A stretch of 64,000 nucleotides of DNA from Enterobacter genomosp. O (GTDB taxonomy: Bacteria > Pseudomonadota > Gammaproteobacteria > Enterobacterales > Enterobacteriaceae), in NCBI RefSeq assembly GCF_001022965.1, contig NZ_LECZ01000027.1:310001-374000 (forward strand), written 5' to 3'. The notes beneath the pieces are model-generated. The model ran no database searches, had not been told where the DNA came from, and worked only from the letters and a program-made list of their open reading frames with translations. Positions 16,932 through 26,510 of this stretch are shown in pieces. The position numbers and the translations under genes were made by a program. Positions within the stretch are counted from its first letter, which is position 1, and the number at the start of each line of letters is the position of its first letter.

Positions 16932-18143
16932 GTGCTGACTACTCTGATCTACCGAAGCCAGTTGAATTTATCCCAGCCGTCCACGGAACTGCGGGAGCTG
17001 GTGGAGCGCGCCAGGGGCCGCAACGCAAAGCTGAATATAACCGGTGTACTCCTTTCTAAAGGGAGCGACATCCTGCAAATCCTTGAAGGATCGGAAGAGA
17101 GCGTCGTCAGCCTGTTCCATACCATCCGTGATGACAAGCGGCACAGTGGGGTGGTTGAACTGCTGCGGGACTACGGCCCGCGCAGGCGCTTCGAAAACGT
17201 CGGTATGCTGCTGTTCGATCTGCAAACGCAGTCGCCGAAAGAGGTGCTGCAGTCGGTTCTGCACTACAGCAAGCTGGACAGCTATCTGACCTCCGACGAT
17301 CGGGTGTTCAAATTCATTCAGACGTTTATTATGGGTAAGCGTCCGTCTCCGTCAGGAGCACGCTACGTTCCTGAAAAATGGACGCTTTCACCCGAAGCGT
17401 TACCCTTTGGCGAGAGCCTGGGCCTGATTGCCGGTCAGCCCTGTCAGTTTGCGCTTCAGCCCATTGTCGAGCCCTCGGAAGGGAAGATCAGCTCCCTCGA
17501 GGCCCTCATCCGCGGCAACGACGGCGGCAGCCCGGAGCATTTCTTCAGCACCCTCGACCCGGATAAAATCTACGAAGTCGACCTCCAGACGAAAGCGTAT
17601 GCCTTTGCGCTGGCCGAAAAGCTCGGCATTGGCAGCCATAAAATTGCGGTCAACCTGCTGCCCATGTCGCTGGTGAACGTCCCCAATGCCGTGGAGTTCC
17701 TCGTCAGCGAGATAAAAAAACATGGGCTGCAGCCGGAGCAGGTGGTGATTGAAGTCACCGAAAACGAGATGATCTCCGGCTTCAACCAGTTTAATAGCGC
17801 CATCAAGCAGCTTCGCGGCGAGGGCGTTGGCCTGGCGATCGATGATTTTGGTTCCGGCTATGCCGGTCTTTCTCTGCTGACTCGCTTTCAGCCGGACAAA
17901 ATTAAAATCGACCGGGAAATTGTCAGCGATATCCACCTCAGCGGCGTGAAGCAGGCGATTGTGCGCTCCATCATCAGCTGTTGCTCCGACCTCGAAATTA
18001 CCCTGGTGGCCGAAGGCATTGAGAAAATAGAGGAGTGGTGCTGGCTGGAATCTGCCGGTATCCGCCGCTTCCAGGGCTTTCTGTTCGCCCGCCCGCAGCT
18101 TGACGGCGTCGGTGATATTTACTGGCCGCATCTGGTGCGCTAA
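16932..18143 (+). CDS. BLUF-EAL blue-light-responsive c-di-GMP phosphodiesterase (BlrP1-like)
   Basis: The 403-residue protein combines an N-terminal BLUF domain (residues 1-95) with a C-terminal EAL domain (about 160-400). The flavin-network residues are in place: Tyr7 (TLIYRS), Asn31 (RNAKLNITGVLL) and Gln49 (DILQILEG). The EAL domain keeps its catalytic residues: SSLEALIRG, NLLPMSL, VIEVTENE, AIDDFGSGYAGL, QPDKIKID, VAEGIE and RFQGFLFARP. It is therefore like Klebsiella BlrP1, an active light-stimulated phosphodiesterase, and unlike E. coli BluF (YcgF), whose EAL domain is degenerate. Start is GTG; GGA lies 12 bases upstream and no better start fits. Transcribed alone upstream of scrK. Confidence 0.9.
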   Translation: MLTTLIYRSQLNLSQPSTELRELVERARGRNAKLNITGVLLSKGSDILQILEGSEESVVSLFHTIRDDKRHSGVVELLRDYGPRRRFENVGMLLFDLQTQSPKEVLQSVLHYSKLDSYLTSDDRVFKFIQTFIMGKRPSPSGARYVPEKWTLSPEALPFGESLGLIAGQPCQFALQPIVEPSEGKISSLEALIRGNDGGSPEHFFSTLDPDKIYEVDLQTKAYAFALAEKLGIGSHKIAVNLLPMSLVNVPNAVEFLVSEIKKHGLQPEQVVIEVTENEMISGFNQFNSAIKQLRGEGVGLAIDDFGSGYAGLSLLTRFQPDKIKIDREIVSDIHLSGVKQAIVRSIISCCSDLEITLVAEGIEKIEEWCWLESAGIRRFQGFLFARPQLDGVGDIYWPHLVR

Positions 18144-18195
18144 GTCATTTTTCCTTCCCCGTTATTTCCCCTTTGCCCTGCCTGTGCTTAAATAG

Positions 18196-18209
18196 CTAAA
18201 ACGGTTTAA
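18196..18209. promoter_or_regulatory. ScrR operator at scrK
   Basis: CTAAAACGGTTTAA matches the CTAAAYCGGTTTAG palindrome seen twice before scrY, with two changes. It lies 24 bases before the scrK start codon. A further TGGTTTAGC half-site follows directly. ScrR is the LacI-type repressor encoded downstream. Confidence 0.65.
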
Positions 18210-18232
18210 CATGGTTTAGCTGCGAGGATAAC

Positions 18233-19123
18233 ATGAAGAAAATCTGGGTACTGGGCGATGCGGTGGTGGATCTGCTGCCCGATGGAGAAGGCAGATTGCT
18301 GCAGTGTCCCGGTGGGGCACCGGCAAACGTTGCTGTGGGTATTGCCCGGCTGGGCGGCCAGAGCGCTTTTATCGGCAGGGTTGGCGACGATCCCTTCGGA
18401 CGTTTTATGTATAAGACGTTAGCGGATGAACAGGTCGACGTGCAGCAGATGCGCCTTGACCCGGCGCACCGCACCTCGACGGTGGTGGTCGATCTCGACG
18501 ACCACGGCGAGCGCTCGTTTACGTTCATGGTGCGCCCGAGCGCCGATCTGTTTCTGGAACCCGACGACCTGCCGTCGTTCAGCGCCGGGGAGTGGCTGCA
18601 CGTCTGTTCCATCGCGTTAAGCGCTGAGCCGAGCCGCTTGGCGACATTTCAGGCGATGGAGGCCATTCGGAAGGCGGGCGGCTACGTCAGCTTCGACCCC
18701 AACATTCGCCCGGATCTCTGGCCGGACGAGAACGCGCTGCGCCACAGCCTGGAGCAGGCCCTGCAAAGCGCCGACGTGGTGAAACTCTCCGTCGAAGAGC
18801 TGGCGTTTTTAACCGAAAATGAGCAGGTGACCGCCGGCCTGGAGGCGCTGATGCAGCGCTGCCCGGCGCGTCTGGTGCTGGTCACCCAGGGCAAGGAGGG
18901 CGTTATCGCCTGGCATGAGGGCACCGTAAAACACTATCCGGCAACCCCCGTTCAGTGCGTCGATACGACCGGCGCGGGAGATGCCTTCGTGGCGGGCCTG
19001 CTCTACGGCCTGGCCGCTGGTCAGGATTTAACGCCGGTTATCGCCTTAGCCCAGCGCTGTGGCGCGTTAGCCACTACCGCCAAAGGGGCAATGACCGCAT
19101 TACCCTGGCAGCACGATCTGTAA
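18233..19123 (+). CDS. scrK: Fructokinase ScrK
   Basis: ScrK phosphorylates the fructose released by ScrB to fructose-6-phosphate in the cytoplasm. The 296-residue protein is a PfkB-family sugar kinase: CPGGAPANVAVGIARLGG near the start, VSFDPNIRPDLW mid-protein, and the anion-hole/catalytic motif DTTGAGDAFVAGLL with Asp near residue 248. It is close to Klebsiella/pUR400 ScrK. GAGG precedes the ATG. It has its own ScrR-type operator; scrY follows after a hairpin and separate operators. Confidence 0.93.
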   Translation: MKKIWVLGDAVVDLLPDGEGRLLQCPGGAPANVAVGIARLGGQSAFIGRVGDDPFGRFMYKTLADEQVDVQQMRLDPAHRTSTVVVDLDDHGERSFTFMVRPSADLFLEPDDLPSFSAGEWLHVCSIALSAEPSRLATFQAMEAIRKAGGYVSFDPNIRPDLWPDENALRHSLEQALQSADVVKLSVEELAFLTENEQVTAGLEALMQRCPARLVLVTQGKEGVIAWHEGTVKHYPATPVQCVDTTGAGDAFVAGLLYGLAAGQDLTPVIALAQRCGALATTAKGAMTALPWQHDL

Positions 19124-19137
19124 TTCCTCCCTTCACT

Positions 19138-19155
19138 GGCCGCCATCCGGCGGCC
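19138..19155 (+). terminator. Hairpin after scrK
   Basis: GGCCGCC pairs with GGCGGCC around ATCC, 15 bases after the scrK stop. The following sequence (TGAATTGT) is only mildly T-rich, so it may be a weak terminator. Confidence 0.4.
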
Positions 19156-19180
19156 TGAATTGTCGCCTCGATCACACTTA

Positions 19181-19194
19181 CTAAATCGGTTTAG
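19181..19194. promoter_or_regulatory. ScrR operator O1 upstream of scrY
   Basis: CTAAATCGGTTTAG is a palindrome with one mismatched pair and a central CG, as in LacI-family operators. It lies 116 bp before scrY. Its centre is 60 bp from the centre of O2. Confidence 0.75.
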
Positions 19195-19216
19195 CAAAAA
19201 AGATTGCCGATCCAAA

Positions 19217-19254
19217 AATCACCGGTTTAGTATCAGCAACCTAAACCGGTTTAG
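19217..19254. promoter_or_regulatory. ScrR operator O2 and intermediate half-site upstream of scrY
   Basis: CTAAACCGGTTTAG (19241-19254) is a perfect palindrome 43 bp before the scrY start. An ACCGGTTTAG half-site at 19221-19230 lies between O1 and O2. The three sites suggest cooperative repression or looping by ScrR at the scrYAB promoter. Confidence 0.75.
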
Positions 19255-19284
19255 CAATTTAGCACGTTTAATGACTTCTTTTAG

Positions 19285-20814
<1,530 letters not shown>

Positions 20815-20820
20815 CCCATC

Positions 20821-20843
20821 CCGCTCCCGCCCGGCGGGAGCGG
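20821..20843 (+). terminator. Intra-operon hairpin between scrY and scrA
   Basis: CCGCTCCC and GGGAGCGG pair around GCCCGGC, followed by TTTAAAC. It lies seven bases after the scrY stop and 40 bp before scrA. It may act as an attenuating terminator or stabilise the porin mRNA. Confidence 0.55.
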
Positions 20844-20882
20844 TTTAAACATCATAAAAAATGAAGTCAGGCAGAGGTAACT

Positions 20883-22253
20883 ATGGATTTTGATAATATC
20901 GCCCGCGCGCTTATTCCGCTGCTCGGTGGCAAAGAGAACATCGCCAGCGCGGCGCACTGCGCGACGCGTCTGCGTCTGGTGCTGGTCGATGACGCGCTGG
21001 CCGACCAGCAGGCTATCGGCAAGATTGACGGCGTAAAAGGCTGTTTCCGCAACGCCGGGCAGATGCAGGTGATTTTTGGTACGGGCGTGGTCAATAAGGT
21101 TTATGCCGCGTTTATTCAGGCGGCGGGGATTAGCGAGTCCAGTAAATCTGAGGCCGCGGACCTGGCGGCGCGCAAGCTGAACCCGTTCCAGCGCATTGCC
21201 CGTCTGCTCTCCAACATCTTTGTGCCGATCATTCCCGCGATTGTGGCGTCCGGTCTGCTGATGGGCCTGCTCGGCATGGTGAAAACCTACGGCTGGGTCA
21301 ATGCGGATAACGCTATCTACATCATGCTGGACATGTGCAGCTCCGCGGCGTTTATCATTCTGCCAATTCTGATCGGCTTTACCGCCGCGCGCGAGTTTGG
21401 CGGTAACCCGTATCTCGGCGCGACGCTGGGCGGCATTCTGACCCACCCGGCGCTGACCAACGCCTGGGGCGTGGCGTCGGGTTTCCACACCATGAACTTC
21501 TTCGGCCTTGAGGTGGCGATGATTGGCTATCAGGGCACGGTGTTCCCGGTGCTGCTGGCCGTCTGGTTTATGAGCATCGTGGAGAAAAACCTGCGCCGCG
21601 TGATTCCGGACGCCTTAGACCTGATCCTGACGCCGTTCCTCACCGTCGTGATCTCCGGGTTTATCGCCTTGCTGATTATCGGCCCGGCGGGGCGCGCCCT
21701 GGGGGATGGTATCTCCTTTATCCTCAGCACCCTTATCGCCCACGCGGGCTGGCTCGCGGGACTGCTGTTTGGCGGACTTTACTCGGTGATTGTGATCACC
21801 GGTATTCACCACAGCTTCCACGCCATTGAGGCCGGGCTGCTGGGCAATCCGTCGATTGGCGTTAACTTCCTGCTGCCTATCTGGGCCATGGCGAACGTGG
21901 CGCAGGGCGGCGCCTGCCTGGCGGTGTGGTTCAAAACCAAAGATGCCAAAATCAAAGCCATTACGCTGCCGTCGGCATTTTCTGCGATGCTGGGCATCAC
22001 CGAAGCGGCCATTTTTGGTATCAACCTGCGCTTTGTTAAGCCGTTTATCGCCGCGCTGATTGGCGGCGCGGTGGGCGGGGCCTGGGTGGTATCGGTGCAT
22101 GTCTACATGACCGCCGTCGGGCTGACCGCTATTCCGGGCATGGCCATCGTGCAGGCCAGCTCGCTGCTCAACTATATTATCGGCATGGTGATTGCCTTCG
22201 GCGTGGCGTTTACCGTCTCACTGCTGCTGAAATATAAAACGGACTCTGAATAA
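20883..22253 (+). CDS. scrA: Sucrose PTS enzyme IIBC
   Basis: The 456-residue inner-membrane protein takes up sucrose and phosphorylates it to sucrose-6-phosphate. The N-terminal IIB domain has the phosphorylation cysteine at residue 26 (AAHCATRLRLVL). The IIC domain (from about residue 100) has ten or so membrane segments and the IITGIHHSFHAIEAGLL substrate region. No IIA domain is present, as usual for ScrA, which borrows the glucose IIA. Its stop overlaps the scrB start (TAATG). Confidence 0.95.
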   Translation: MDFDNIARALIPLLGGKENIASAAHCATRLRLVLVDDALADQQAIGKIDGVKGCFRNAGQMQVIFGTGVVNKVYAAFIQAAGISESSKSEAADLAARKLNPFQRIARLLSNIFVPIIPAIVASGLLMGLLGMVKTYGWVNADNAIYIMLDMCSSAAFIILPILIGFTAAREFGGNPYLGATLGGILTHPALTNAWGVASGFHTMNFFGLEVAMIGYQGTVFPVLLAVWFMSIVEKNLRRVIPDALDLILTPFLTVVISGFIALLIIGPAGRALGDGISFILSTLIAHAGWLAGLLFGGLYSVIVITGIHHSFHAIEAGLLGNPSIGVNFLLPIWAMANVAQGGACLAVWFKTKDAKIKAITLPSAFSAMLGITEAAIFGINLRFVKPFIAALIGGAVGGAWVVSVHVYMTAVGLTAIPGMAIVQASSLLNYIIGMVIAFGVAFTVSLLLKYKTDSE

Positions 22254-23659
22254 TGACGTTACCTTCCCGCTGGCCTGCGATCCTGCAGGCCGTTATGCAA
22301 GGCCAGCCGCGGGCGCTCGCGGACAGCCATTATCCGCAATGGCACCCCGCGCCGGCGACGGGGCTGATGAACGACCCCAACGGGTTTATCTGGTTTGCCG
22401 GCCGCTACCACCTGTTTTATCAGTGGAACCCGCTGGGCTGCGAGCATCGGTTTAAGTGCTGGGGGCACTGGAGCTCTGCGGACCTGGTGCACTGGCAGCA
22501 TGAGCCGATGGCGCTGCTGCCCGATGAAGACTATGACCGCAACGGCTGCTACTCCGGTAGCGCCGTGGATAACGAGGGCGTTCTGACTCTGTGCTATACC
22601 GGCAACGTGAAGTTCGATGACGGCAGCCGCACCGCCTGGCAGTGCCTGGCCGTGGAACAGCCGGACGGGACCTTTACGAAGCTGGGGCCGGTGCTGGCGC
22701 TGCCGGAAGGTTATACCGGACACGTGCGCGACCCGAAGGTCTGGCAGCACGACGGGATGTGGTACATGGTGCTCGGCGCGCAGGATCTGCAAAAGCGCGG
22801 CAAGGTGCTGCTGTTTAAGTCAGCCGATCTGCACGCCTGGACGTCCTGCGGGGAAATCGCCGGTCACGGCGTCAACGGCCTGACGGATGCGGGGTACATG
22901 TGGGAGTGTCCGGACCTGTTTGCACTCGACGGGACGCACGTCCTGATCTGCTGTCCGCAGGGGCTGGCGCGCGAGCCGCATCGCTACCTTAACACCTATC
23001 CGGCCACCTGGATGAGTGGGGCGTTTGACTATACAAGTGCCGCATTCGATCACGGTGAACTGCACGAGCTGGACGCGGGCTTTGAGTTTTACGCCCCGCA
23101 AACGACGCTGGCGGCAGACGGCCGCCGCATTCTGATCGGCTGGATGGGCGTTCCGGACGGGGAAGAGATGCTTCAGCCCACGCGGGCGCACGGCTGGATG
23201 CACCAGATGACCTGCCCGCGCGAATTACGCTACCGTGACGGCAGGCTCTGGCAGACCCCGGTGCGCGAGCTGGCGGCGCTGCGCGAAGCAGAGCAGAGCT
23301 GGCAGGGGCACGCCAGCGCCGCGCCACACCTGGACGCGACGCGCCTGGAGTTTGAGCTGAGCGCCGCGCGCGTGAGCGTTGATTTTGCCGGCGCGCTGCG
23401 TCTCACGGTCGATGAGCAGGGCGTGCGTCTGGAGCGCGCGAGTCTGAAAACCGGTGAAACGCTGACCCGCTACTGGCAGGGCGACGTCCGCCATTTACGC
23501 GTCCTGTGCGACCGCTCCAGCGTTGAAATATTCATCAATCACGGTGAAGGGGTGATGAGCAGCCGCTATTTTCCTGACCATCCGGCACGGGTGCGATTCG
23601 AAGGTGCGTCCGACATCACATTACGCTACTGGTCGCTGCGCGCCTGCATGATAGAATGA
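22253..23659 (+). CDS. scrB: Sucrose-6-phosphate hydrolase ScrB
   Basis: This GH32 enzyme splits sucrose-6-phosphate into glucose-6-phosphate and fructose. The 468-residue protein has the GH32 nucleophile motif MNDPNGF (Asp41), the transition-state motif VRDPKVW and the acid/base motif WECPDLF. The five-bladed propeller is followed by a C-terminal beta-sandwich (VEIFINHGEGVMSSRYFP). It overlaps scrA by one base and is followed 28 bp later by scrR. Confidence 0.95.
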   Translation: MTLPSRWPAILQAVMQGQPRALADSHYPQWHPAPATGLMNDPNGFIWFAGRYHLFYQWNPLGCEHRFKCWGHWSSADLVHWQHEPMALLPDEDYDRNGCYSGSAVDNEGVLTLCYTGNVKFDDGSRTAWQCLAVEQPDGTFTKLGPVLALPEGYTGHVRDPKVWQHDGMWYMVLGAQDLQKRGKVLLFKSADLHAWTSCGEIAGHGVNGLTDAGYMWECPDLFALDGTHVLICCPQGLAREPHRYLNTYPATWMSGAFDYTSAAFDHGELHELDAGFEFYAPQTTLAADGRRILIGWMGVPDGEEMLQPTRAHGWMHQMTCPRELRYRDGRLWQTPVRELAALREAEQSWQGHASAAPHLDATRLEFELSAARVSVDFAGALRLTVDEQGVRLERASLKTGETLTRYWQGDVRHLRVLCDRSSVEIFINHGEGVMSSRYFPDHPARVRFEGASDITLRYWSLRACMIE

Positions 23660-23687
23660 GGGTTTTGGCAGCCGGATCTAAGTCGTT

Positions 23688-24704
23688 GTGAGAAAAACAA
23701 AACGCGTCACCATTAAAGACATCGCGGAGCTGGCGGGTGTGTCAAAAGCCACCGCCAGCCTGGTACTGAACGGGCGCAGCAAAGAGCTTCGCGTGGCGGA
23801 AGAGACGCGCGAGCGCGTGCTGGCGATCGCGAAAGAGCACCACTATCAGCCCAGCATTCACGCCCGGTCGCTGCGCGATAACCGCAGCCACACTATTGGT
23901 CTGGTGGTTCCGGAGATCACCAACTACGGTTTTGCCGTCTTTTCTCACGAGCTGGAAACGCTGTGCCGCGAGGCGGGCGTTCAGCTGCTGATCTCCTGTA
24001 GCGATGAAAACCCGGGGCAGGAGACGGTGGTGGTGAACAACATGGTGGCGCGCCAGGTAGACGGGCTGATTGTGGCCTCCAGCATGCTTAACGATGCGGA
24101 CTACCACAAGCTGAGCGAGCAGCTGCCCGTTGTCCTTTTCGACCGCCACATCAACGACAGCGCGCTGCCGCTGGTCATCACCGATTCCATTACCCCGACG
24201 GCGGCACTGGTGGCCGACATTGCGCGCCTGCATCCCGATGAGTTCTATTTCCTCGGCGGGCAGCCCCGCCTGTCCCCAACGCGTGACCGCCTGGAAGGGT
24301 TCAAACAAGGGCTTCGCGACGCTGGCGTAGCGCTGCGCCCGGAGTGGATCATTCACGGCAACTATCACCCGAGCTCCGGGTACGAGATGTTTGCCGAGCT
24401 CTGCGCCCGTCTGGGGCGTCCGCCGAAAGCGCTGTTCGCCGCCGCCTGCGGGCTGCTGGAAGGGGTGCTGCGCTATATGGGCCAACATAACCTGTTGCAA
24501 AGCGACATCAGGTTAGCCAGTTTTGACGATCACTATCTCTACGATTCGCTGACGATCCCCGTGGATACCATCCGCCAGGATAACCGCCAGCTGGCGTGGC
24601 ACTGCTTTGATTTGATTAGCAAATTGATTGAGGGCGAGACACCGGAACCGCTGCAGCGGAAGCTGGATGCCACCCTGCAGCGACGCTATAAGCCAGCGGT
24701 ATAG
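23688..24704 (+). CDS. scrR: Sucrose operon repressor ScrR
   Basis: The 338-residue LacI/GalR-family repressor has the helix-turn-helix [20 protein letters not shown] near its start, and a periplasmic-binding-like C-terminal domain ([20 protein letters not shown]). It is close to Klebsiella ScrR. The start is a GTG, giving [12 protein letters not shown], which aligns with the known ScrR N-terminus ([11 protein letters not shown]); the binding site upstream is weak. It represses scrK and scrYAB through the CTAAAYCGGTTTAG sites, released by fructose or fructose-1-phosphate in known systems. Confidence 0.93.
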   Translation: MRKTKRVTIKDIAELAGVSKATASLVLNGRSKELRVAEETRERVLAIAKEHHYQPSIHARSLRDNRSHTIGLVVPEITNYGFAVFSHELETLCREAGVQLLISCSDENPGQETVVVNNMVARQVDGLIVASSMLNDADYHKLSEQLPVVLFDRHINDSALPLVITDSITPTAALVADIARLHPDEFYFLGGQPRLSPTRDRLEGFKQGLRDAGVALRPEWIIHGNYHPSSGYEMFAELCARLGRPPKALFAAACGLLEGVLRYMGQHNLLQSDIRLASFDDHYLYDSLTIPVDTIRQDNRQLAWHCFDLISKLIEGETPEPLQRKLDATLQRRYKPAV

Positions 24705-24793
24705 GCCGGTTCGATACATCAATAACTTTAATTAATTTAAGTTTTGGAAGCGCCGATAACCATAAGGAATAATTTTCCTTGAGGTATTGGTTT

Positions 24794-26344
24794 ATGTCGT
24801 TGAAAAAGTCGTCCCTGATTGTCCTGTTCTCGCTGCTTTTCTTCTTTGTTGTCAGCACCGTCACGAGCGTTGGCCTCATCATTAAAAGTAATAATTCCCT
24901 GGATAACGTGAACAAAGAGATCCAGGTTGTGCTGTCCATTATTGACCCCATCAACCACAGCCGTACGCTGCGCGTGCGGGTGATGGAGTATGTAAAGATG
25001 GTGGAAGCGGGCAACTCGGCAGACGAGTCTGCAAAGCTTGCCGCAGTAAAAGAGGCGCTGACCAAAGCGGACCACGCCTTTGCGGCCTTTATGGCGTCGC
25101 CGCGTCTGACGGATGAAGCCCCGCTGGTGAGTGCCTATCAGGATGCCTGGCAAAACTACCGCAATCAGGGGCTGGCGCCGCTGATCGATGCCGCCGCGGC
25201 GCACGACGTCGCCAAATTTAACGCGCTGATCCCGGAAGTGTCCCGCCTCGACCGCCAGTACGAGATTGTTCTCGACCAGGTGCTTTCCGTCCACCAGAAA
25301 TACGCCAAAACCCTGAACGAGGATGCGAGCAGTAACTTCATCTCTGGCCTGGTCATTATTGCCGCTATCGCCTGTCTGTTTGTGGTGGTGATTGTCGCCG
25401 TCAGCCTGCTGATGAAGCGCTTTGTCTTTGCGCCGGTAAACCTGGCGCGCGAGCACTGCAGCCAGATTGCGGCAGGCAAGCTGGACATTCCGGTGCCGGT
25501 GAAGGGGAGCGCACATAACGAAATCGATCATCTGATGAGCTCGATGGAGCAGATGCGTCAGGCGCTGCTTGCGACCATCGCCCAGGTGCGCGATGCGAGC
25601 CATACCGTGACGCACGCGGCCCAGGAGATTGCCTCCGGGAATATCGACCTGGCTTCACGCACCGAGCAGCAGGCTTCCGCATTAACCCAGACGGCGGCCA
25701 GCATGGAAGAGCTGAGCGCGACGGTGGCGAACAATACCGACAACGTCTATCAGGCCGGGAAACTGGTGCAGGACGCGGTGAAAAATGCCCACACCGGTGA
25801 AGCGGTAACCCGCGAAGTCATCGACACGATGAATACCATCGCGGCGAACTCGAAGCGCATCGAAGACATTACCAGCGTAATTAACAGCATCGCCTTCCAG
25901 ACCAACATCCTGGCGCTGAACGCGGCGGTTGAAGCCGCACGCGCCGGCACGCAGGGACGAGGCTTTGCGGTCGTGGCCAGCGAAGTACGCACCCTGGCGC
26001 AGAAAAGCGCGGTGGCGGCCAAGGACATCGAGAGCCTGATTGCCCAGTCGGTTTCCAGCGTGAAAAACGGCGCGGAGCTGGTGAGCCGTTCAGGTGAGGT
26101 GATTGACTCGATTATTTCATCGGTGAACAAAGTGAATACGCTGATGGAGCAGATCTCCGTCGCCTCTGAAGAGCAGAGCCGCGGGATTAGCCAGGTCGGG
26201 CAGGCGGTAACCGAGATGGATGGCGTGACCCAGCAGAACGCCGCCCTGGTGCAGCAGTCCGCCGCGGCAGCGGCCTCGCTGGAAGAGCAGGCGCAGCAGC
26301 TTTCACGGAGTATTTCGAGTTTTAGTTTGCCGGTGCAGGCTTGA
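24794..26344 (+). CDS. Methyl-accepting chemotaxis protein
   Basis: The 516-residue receptor has a first membrane segment ([20 protein letters not shown], residues 8-27), a helical periplasmic sensor domain (about 30-185), a second segment ([24 protein letters not shown]), a HAMP domain and the signalling domain. Its hairpin tip is intact ([20 protein letters not shown]). Methylation segments flank it. The C-terminus ends SFSLPVQA and lacks the NWETF pentapeptide that tethers CheR, so it is a low-abundance-type receptor. The ATG giving MSLKKSS is chosen; the upstream TTG adds five residues. Ligand unknown. Not in the scr operon by spacing, though close to it. Confidence 0.9.
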   Translation: MSLKKSSLIVLFSLLFFFVVSTVTSVGLIIKSNNSLDNVNKEIQVVLSIIDPINHSRTLRVRVMEYVKMVEAGNSADESAKLAAVKEALTKADHAFAAFMASPRLTDEAPLVSAYQDAWQNYRNQGLAPLIDAAAAHDVAKFNALIPEVSRLDRQYEIVLDQVLSVHQKYAKTLNEDASSNFISGLVIIAAIACLFVVVIVAVSLLMKRFVFAPVNLAREHCSQIAAGKLDIPVPVKGSAHNEIDHLMSSMEQMRQALLATIAQVRDASHTVTHAAQEIASGNIDLASRTEQQASALTQTAASMEELSATVANNTDNVYQAGKLVQDAVKNAHTGEAVTREVIDTMNTIAANSKRIEDITSVINSIAFQTNILALNAAVEAARAGTQGRGFAVVASEVRTLAQKSAVAAKDIESLIAQSVSSVKNGAELVSRSGEVIDSIISSVNKVNTLMEQISVASEEQSRGISQVGQAVTEMDGVTQQNAALVQQSAAAAASLEEQAQQLSRSISSFSLPVQA

Positions 26345-26354
26345 TTGATGGATT

Positions 26355-26380
26355 AAGGCCCCCTTAGGGGGGCCTTTCTT
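26355..26380 (+). terminator. Rho-independent terminator after the chemoreceptor gene
   Basis: AAGGCCCCC pairs with GGGGGCCTT around a short loop and is followed by TCTT. It lies 10 bp after the receptor stop codon. The AT-rich segment begins shortly beyond it. Confidence 0.85.
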
Positions 26381-26478
26381 GTGGCAGGGGTAACGAGGAA
26401 GAAGTGTCAGACAAGGCTTACTTTTTACTACTAGCATTCATATGAATAATTTTTATATGACTTGCTCCATTTAAATTA

Positions 26479-26493
26479 CGCGTGAACCACGCG
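26479..26493 (-). terminator. Hairpin after the nuclease-AAA+ gene
   Basis: CGCGTG-AAC-CACGCG is a perfect six-base-pair stem. Read on the minus strand it is followed by TAATTTAAAT. It lies 17 bp after the stop codon of the large AT-rich gene, so it may be its terminator, though the T-run is weak. Confidence 0.45.
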
Positions 26494-26510
26494 AAAACAT
26501 GGCTTTTTTC

